Assembly: GCA_964036665.1 (NCBI GenBank)
Contig: OZ038529.1
Span: 25,244,060 to 25,308,059 of the forward strand
Direction of reading: 5' to 3'
Length of the DNA: 64,000 nt
Source of the DNA: Gordius sp. MW1
Taxonomy: Eukaryota; Nematomorpha; Gordioida; Gordea; Gordiidae
Shown here piece by piece: positions 59,875-64,000 of this stretch. Numbering within the stretch: position 1 is the first letter of the stretch; each line of letters starts with the position of its first letter. The translations under genes were made by a program, and so were the position numbers. Below the pieces are notes generated by a model. The model did not search any database. It was not told where the DNA came from and saw nothing but the letters and a program-made list of their open reading frames with translations.

Positions 59875-62144
59875 CCCTATCTATTTGCATTGGGTATATT
59901 AGGTTATCGCTTTTTTAAATTAATGGATGAGAAAGAGGTGCCCCACCCCTCATCTCTATCTCCCTCGCTGTGTTATTTTTAATTGCTATGCATAAGAGGT
60001 GCCCCACCCCTCATCTCTATCTCCCTCGGTGTGCTATATAATGGTTATATATAAGATTTGTTAAATTATCTATTATATAATAAACATAGATAAAAGTTGT
60101 GCTATGCAATTTAACTAGTTATATAATTAACATAAATAAAAGTTGTTTACTTTTAATTGCTATGCAATTTAACTAGTTTTGGTTATATAATAAATATAAA
60201 AGTTGTTTACTTTTAATGCTATGCAATTTAACTAGTTATAAATAAACATAAATAAAAGTTGTTTACTTTTTAATTGCTATGCAATTTAACTAGTTTTGGG
60301 GTTGGAATCCCGGAGTTTTTTTTGACTCTTATGATTGTTCTTGTTACTATCATTGATAATAAGAATTTTTGGCCGTCCGCTGGCTGCTGACCAATGAAAA
60401 AAATGACCATTGGCCAAAATGTGAATCGAAATTATTTTTTTCGTTTTTTTTGACTACTATAATTGTTCCTGTTTCTACCATTGCTATTATGACTTTTTGG
60501 CCGTCCGCTGGCTGCTGACCAATGTTATATAATAAACATAAATAAAAGTTGTTTACTTTTAATTGCTATGCAATTTAACTAGTTTTTGGGTTAGAATCCC
60601 GGAGTTTTTTTTGACTTTTATGATTGTTCTTGTTACTATCATTGATAATAAGACTTTTTGGCCGTCCGTTGGCTGCTGACCAATGAAAAAAATGACCATT
60701 GGCCAAAATGTGCATCCGAGTTTATTTTTTCGTTTTTTTTGACTATTATGATTGTTCCTGTTACTACCATTGCTATTATGACTTTTTGGCCGTCCGCTGG
60801 CTCCTGACCGATGGAAAAAATGACCATTGGCCAAAATGTGAATCGAAATTATTTTTTTCGTTTTTTTTGACTATTATGATTGTTCCTGTTCCTACCATTG
60901 CTATTATGACTTTTTGGCCGTCCGCTGGCTGCTGACCAATGAAATAAAATGACCATTGGCCAAAATGTGATTCGAAAACTTTTATTTCGTTTTTTTTGAC
61001 TATTATGAATTTATATCCACTTTTATTGTGTCCTGGCTGCTGACCAATGGAAAAAAATGACCATTGGCCAAAATGTGATTCGAAAATTTTTTTTTCGTTT
61101 TTTTTACTCTTGTGAATTTATATCCACTTTTACCGTGTGCTGGCTGCTGACCAATGGAAAAAAATGACCATTGGCCAAAATGTGAATCCGAGTTTATTTT
61201 TTCGTTTTTTTTTGACTATTATGATTGTTCCTGTTACTACCATTGCTATTATGACTTTTTGGCCGTCCGCTGGCTCCTGACCGATGGAAAAAATGACCAT
61301 TGGCCAAAATGTGATTCGAAATTTTTTTTTTCTCGTTTTTTTTGACTTATGAATTTATATCCACTTTTACCGTGTCCTGGCTGCTTACCAATGAAAAAAA
61401 TGACCATTGGCCAAATTTTATATATAACCTAAAAATTTATTATAGATGGTCTAACAGACAGCCAACTATGTAATATATATTTTTAACCTTATAAATGCAT
61501 ATATATTTTTTTATTGGGTTAATATATTTCATTTAATTAGATTGTGATTTCATAGAAAACCTAAAAAGTAATATTTAAAAAAATAATATAGGTATTAGAT
61601 TCTAATTTACGATAAAATATATCGATAGAAACTAACACAAAATTCGAAACCTCCTTCAAAGGTATAAGCATAGCCCGTTATTTCTAATTAAATTGAATCT
61701 ACTATTAAACTCAGACACGAATTGTACTTTATTAGATGGCGCGCGTAAGTTTATATAATTAGTAAAATTTTTCTACGTGTCATAGATATTACACCGCACG
61801 TGTGGCAGGGAAATGTCCGATATTTTTAAAATGAAAAGGTATTTTAGGAATCTGAAAAGGTTATTTTACCCCCGGCCGCCCTGGGCACCTACGGGTAAAG
61901 TTTCGAGCGAATCGGGCTGGTAGTTTAAGAATTTAGCCCTTTTTTAAAACTAAAAAAAAACTTTTTTTTAATTTTTTTTTTACATTAAATTAATTTTTTG
62001 TTTTTGTTAATACCATTGATAATATGACTTTTTGACCGTCCGCTGGCTACTGACCGACGATATATATTGATTTTCTAAACATAAAACACAACTTTATTAT
62101 TTCATCATCTATATAAATAACATAATAACTTCTACTATTTTAAA

Positions 62145-62214
62145 GCCAGCATGGTATAGTGGTTATAGCGCCGGCTTGTGAACTGGAGGTGTGGGGTTCA
62201 AGTCAGTGAGGGGA
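62145..62214 (+). repeat. tRNA-like sequence (SINE head or tRNA pseudogene)
   Basis: It has an A-box-like TATAGTGGTTATAGC and a B-box-like GGGTTCAAGTC about 35 bases later, with a TTGTGAA anticodon-loop-like stretch (GTG, His-type). The acceptor ends do not pair over seven bases and the anticodon stem is imperfect, so a working tRNA is unlikely. It lies inside the Helentron-like element. Confidence 0.45.
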
Positions 62215-62620
62215 CAAATTTTTTTTTTAATTTTTTTAAATTAAATTAATATTTGTTCATGTTAATACCAATGATAATATGAATTTTTGACCGCCCGCTG
62301 GCTACTGACCAATAAAAAAATGACCATTGGCCAAATAAATCGAAATTTTTTTTCGTTTTTGAATTGGTTAACATTGATAATTACCCTATGTCCTCCCCTA
62401 CAAGGGCCTATAACTAATTAACTAATTATTTTGCATCTAATACCCCCTATAGGCATTCTCGCCCCTTCCCACCTTTCTCGCCCATAAATTGCATAGCAAA
62501 TATGCTACGTTTATACGGAGTATAGAAGAGTTCCCCCTTCCCCTCTTCCCTTCCCCTCTTCCCTTCCCCTACTCCCCTTCCCTTCTCCCCCTTCCCACGA
62601 GGGCCGAAGGCCCGAGTTTT

Positions 62621-63789
62621 TTAATAACTTGCCTCTAATATATTTGGGTAGAATAATATATTAAAAATGGTGGCTTACTATCTTCAAATAATTATTGATT
62701 TTTAGCTTGGCGCATTTTATCGATTTTTGGCAATAAGCAAACAGGTTGACGTAGATTCCCTATTTCGAAAAAGGATTTAATTCTCCATATTTGTTAATTT
62801 TTTTGTAAATATATAGGAACAAATATTTAATATATTATTCCAAATCTCTAGGTAAGATTATGTTAATTAATTCATTTTTTTTCAATTTTAATATTAAAAT
62901 TAATAACATTATAATATAAGATACCGTTAAATTGTTTCTTATAATTAACTATTCAAATCAGTTTATTTGCATATTCTTCATTAAAACGATTGCCAAACAT
63001 TACCAAACGTTTTTTTATTATTTGAATGTAAGTTTGAATAAAAAATAGTCTGCTTTTGAATTGTCAAATTGCATATTGACATGACAACCCCAAACGATTT
63101 ATTGAGGTGAATTCTAAAGAATTTTGACATAAGCAGACGACTGCTAAAAGTTAAAGCAGAAGATTTTTATAAAGGTCAAAGTTCACTAAACTCTACCCAA
63201 AATATTTAATATAATAAGTATTTAAATCAATAATTTTAAAGTAAAATTATTCTGGATAATGGAGGAAAATTTAATAAATGTTATGTATTGCAGTTTAAAA
63301 TATGATATCAAAAAAAAATAATTCAGGAGTTTTGATGATAACTATTAAATAACTATAATAAAATAATAACAAATATAAAGGTTGAAATTATAATTTTGGA
63401 AAATTTTTATCAAAACTCAACTAAACATTATTAAATACATATTTCAATAATTACAATAGGTAAGCCTTAGCCACGCTTTTTTATGTCTTAAGTTTATTTT
63501 CTTCATGTGCATATCATGTGGATTTTTATAATTAAATTCAGTCCTTTATTGTATCTTGGCCAATATTTAGAAAAATTAAATAATCTTTAGAGCAGAGCTG
63601 GGTAAATGGTTTTTGGAGGGAAGGTTAAAAAACAAAATAATAACTTATCTTTGTATTTTGTAAAAAAATATGAATTTAATGGTAGGGATCATTGTCTATA
63701 TATTTGACTTATATACCCATAAACTAAAATTTTTAATCTTATATTTTTAGTTTCAAGCGTTGCTTACATATATTCTGTAGTTTTTAGAG
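62621..63789. other. Intergenic stretch
   Basis: AT-rich, no gene or repeat recognised; it would hold the promoter of the gene at 63790. Confidence 0.4.
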
Positions 63790-64000
63790 ATGTTAATATT
63801 CTCGCTTATCCCCTTGATTTTGGGCCTCGTAAACGGAGCATCTCAAATCAATGACGATTTTGGAATTTTTGCTGACAAAAATTTGGACATTATAGATTAT
63901 GACAAAATGCCATTACTCCAAGTTAACGGGGTTGATGATTTAAATAATGCTGGCTTGAAATCGACATCAGCTGATGAGGTGCCGCAATCGCCGTTGTACG
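63790..64000 (+). CDS. 5' end of a gene for a putative secreted protein (partial)
   Basis: ATG at 63790 opens a frame that stays open to the window edge (70 codons). The first residues, MLIFSLIPLILGLVNGASQ, form a typical signal peptide with a likely cleavage after NGA. The next part is acidic (NDDFGIFADKNLDIIDYDK). A TTTAG acceptor-like sequence lies just before the ATG, so a 5' untranslated exon or trans-spliced leader is possible. No family recognised. Confidence 0.55.
   Translation, partial: MLIFSLIPLILGLVNGASQINDDFGIFADKNLDIIDYDKMPLLQVNGVDDLNNAGLKSTSADEVPQSPLY

Larger units (their letters stand above)
59781..62620 (+). mobile_element. Helentron-like element, copy D (largest)
   Basis: Reading 5' to 3': subterminal ATTGCTATGCAATTTATGGG, a TCGTCCG microsatellite, duplicated GTGCCCCACCCCTCATCTC blocks, repeated AAAAGTTGTTTACTTTTAAT segments (60060-60590), and minisatellite units of about 105-130 bp from 60360 to 61420. 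A divergent AT-rich part follows, then a tRNA-like sequence and two more units. The inverted subterminal copy GCCCATAAATTGCATAGCAA lies at about 62481. The GGGCC-GAA-GGCCC hairpin lies at 62601-62613, just before the 3' edge. This layout is that of Helentron/DINE elements. No Rep/helicase frame is present, so it is non-autonomous. Confidence 0.8.

Noticed and set aside
59782..59982. 66-codon frame with repeated RRPSSVV peptide
   Set aside because: Translation of the TCGTCCG microsatellite.
62145..62214. Functional tRNA-His gene
   Set aside because: Acceptor and anticodon stems do not pair properly; it is embedded in a mobile element.

Overview
This is AT-rich animal nuclear DNA. Conserved metazoan genes can be assembled exon by exon: Nanos, Cdc25, SLIRP, mitochondrial ribosomal proteins uL14m and uL11m, and a GH20-like protein. 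Several introns are only 33-40 nt (SLIRP, the first uL11m intron, both Nanos introns), while the GH20-like gene has introns above 1 kb. Micro-introns fit flatworms, among other groups, but the lineage is not settled by this window. More than half of the sequence is mobile-element DNA.

Layout. 1-3.6 kb: intergenic, with a Helentron-like minisatellite element. 3.6-10.7 kb: an 11-exon GH20-like gene (+), its introns carrying several MITEs. 11.3-12.9 kb: mrpl14 and cdc25 in tandem (-). 13.6-18.5 kb: a gag-less Ty3/gypsy element (-) with 5-bp target duplications. 18.6-23.3 kb: an endonuclease-type LINE fragment split by a non-autonomous hAT, then a multi-exon BED-hAT transposase with one premature stop. 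23.3-25.8 kb: MITEs. 25.8-26.7 kb: mrpl11 (-). 27-33.5 kb: broken gypsy fragments holding a truncated LINE with a 43-bp direct repeat and a second Helentron-like element. 33.6-34.3 kb: nested G-rich hAT MITEs. 35.5-36.0 kb: slirp (-). 36.4-38.2 kb: a small non-autonomous LTR element with nearly identical LTRs.

38.4-46.5 kb is an 8.1-kb composite hAT-type transposon with an exact 8-bp target duplication and facing tandem-repeat arrays. It contains a Helentron-like element, a MULE transposase gene and a long-TIR MULE derivative. 46.8-47.3 kb: another LINE endonuclease fragment. 48.4-51.9 kb: a ZMYM1-like hAT element, itself interrupted by a MITE with related ends. 53.9-56.6 kb (possibly to 57.9 kb): an unrecognised five-exon alpha-helical gene (+). 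58.3-59.1 kb: nanos (-). 59.8-62.6 kb: the largest Helentron-like element. 63.8-64 kb: the start of a secreted-protein gene that runs off the window.

The host genes share no single pathway. Three are mitochondrial (uL14m, uL11m, SLIRP), one controls mitotic entry (Cdc25) and one is a germline translational repressor (Nanos). The cdc25-mrpl14 pair is close enough to be a candidate bicistronic unit. All boundaries and family calls were read by eye, without database searches.
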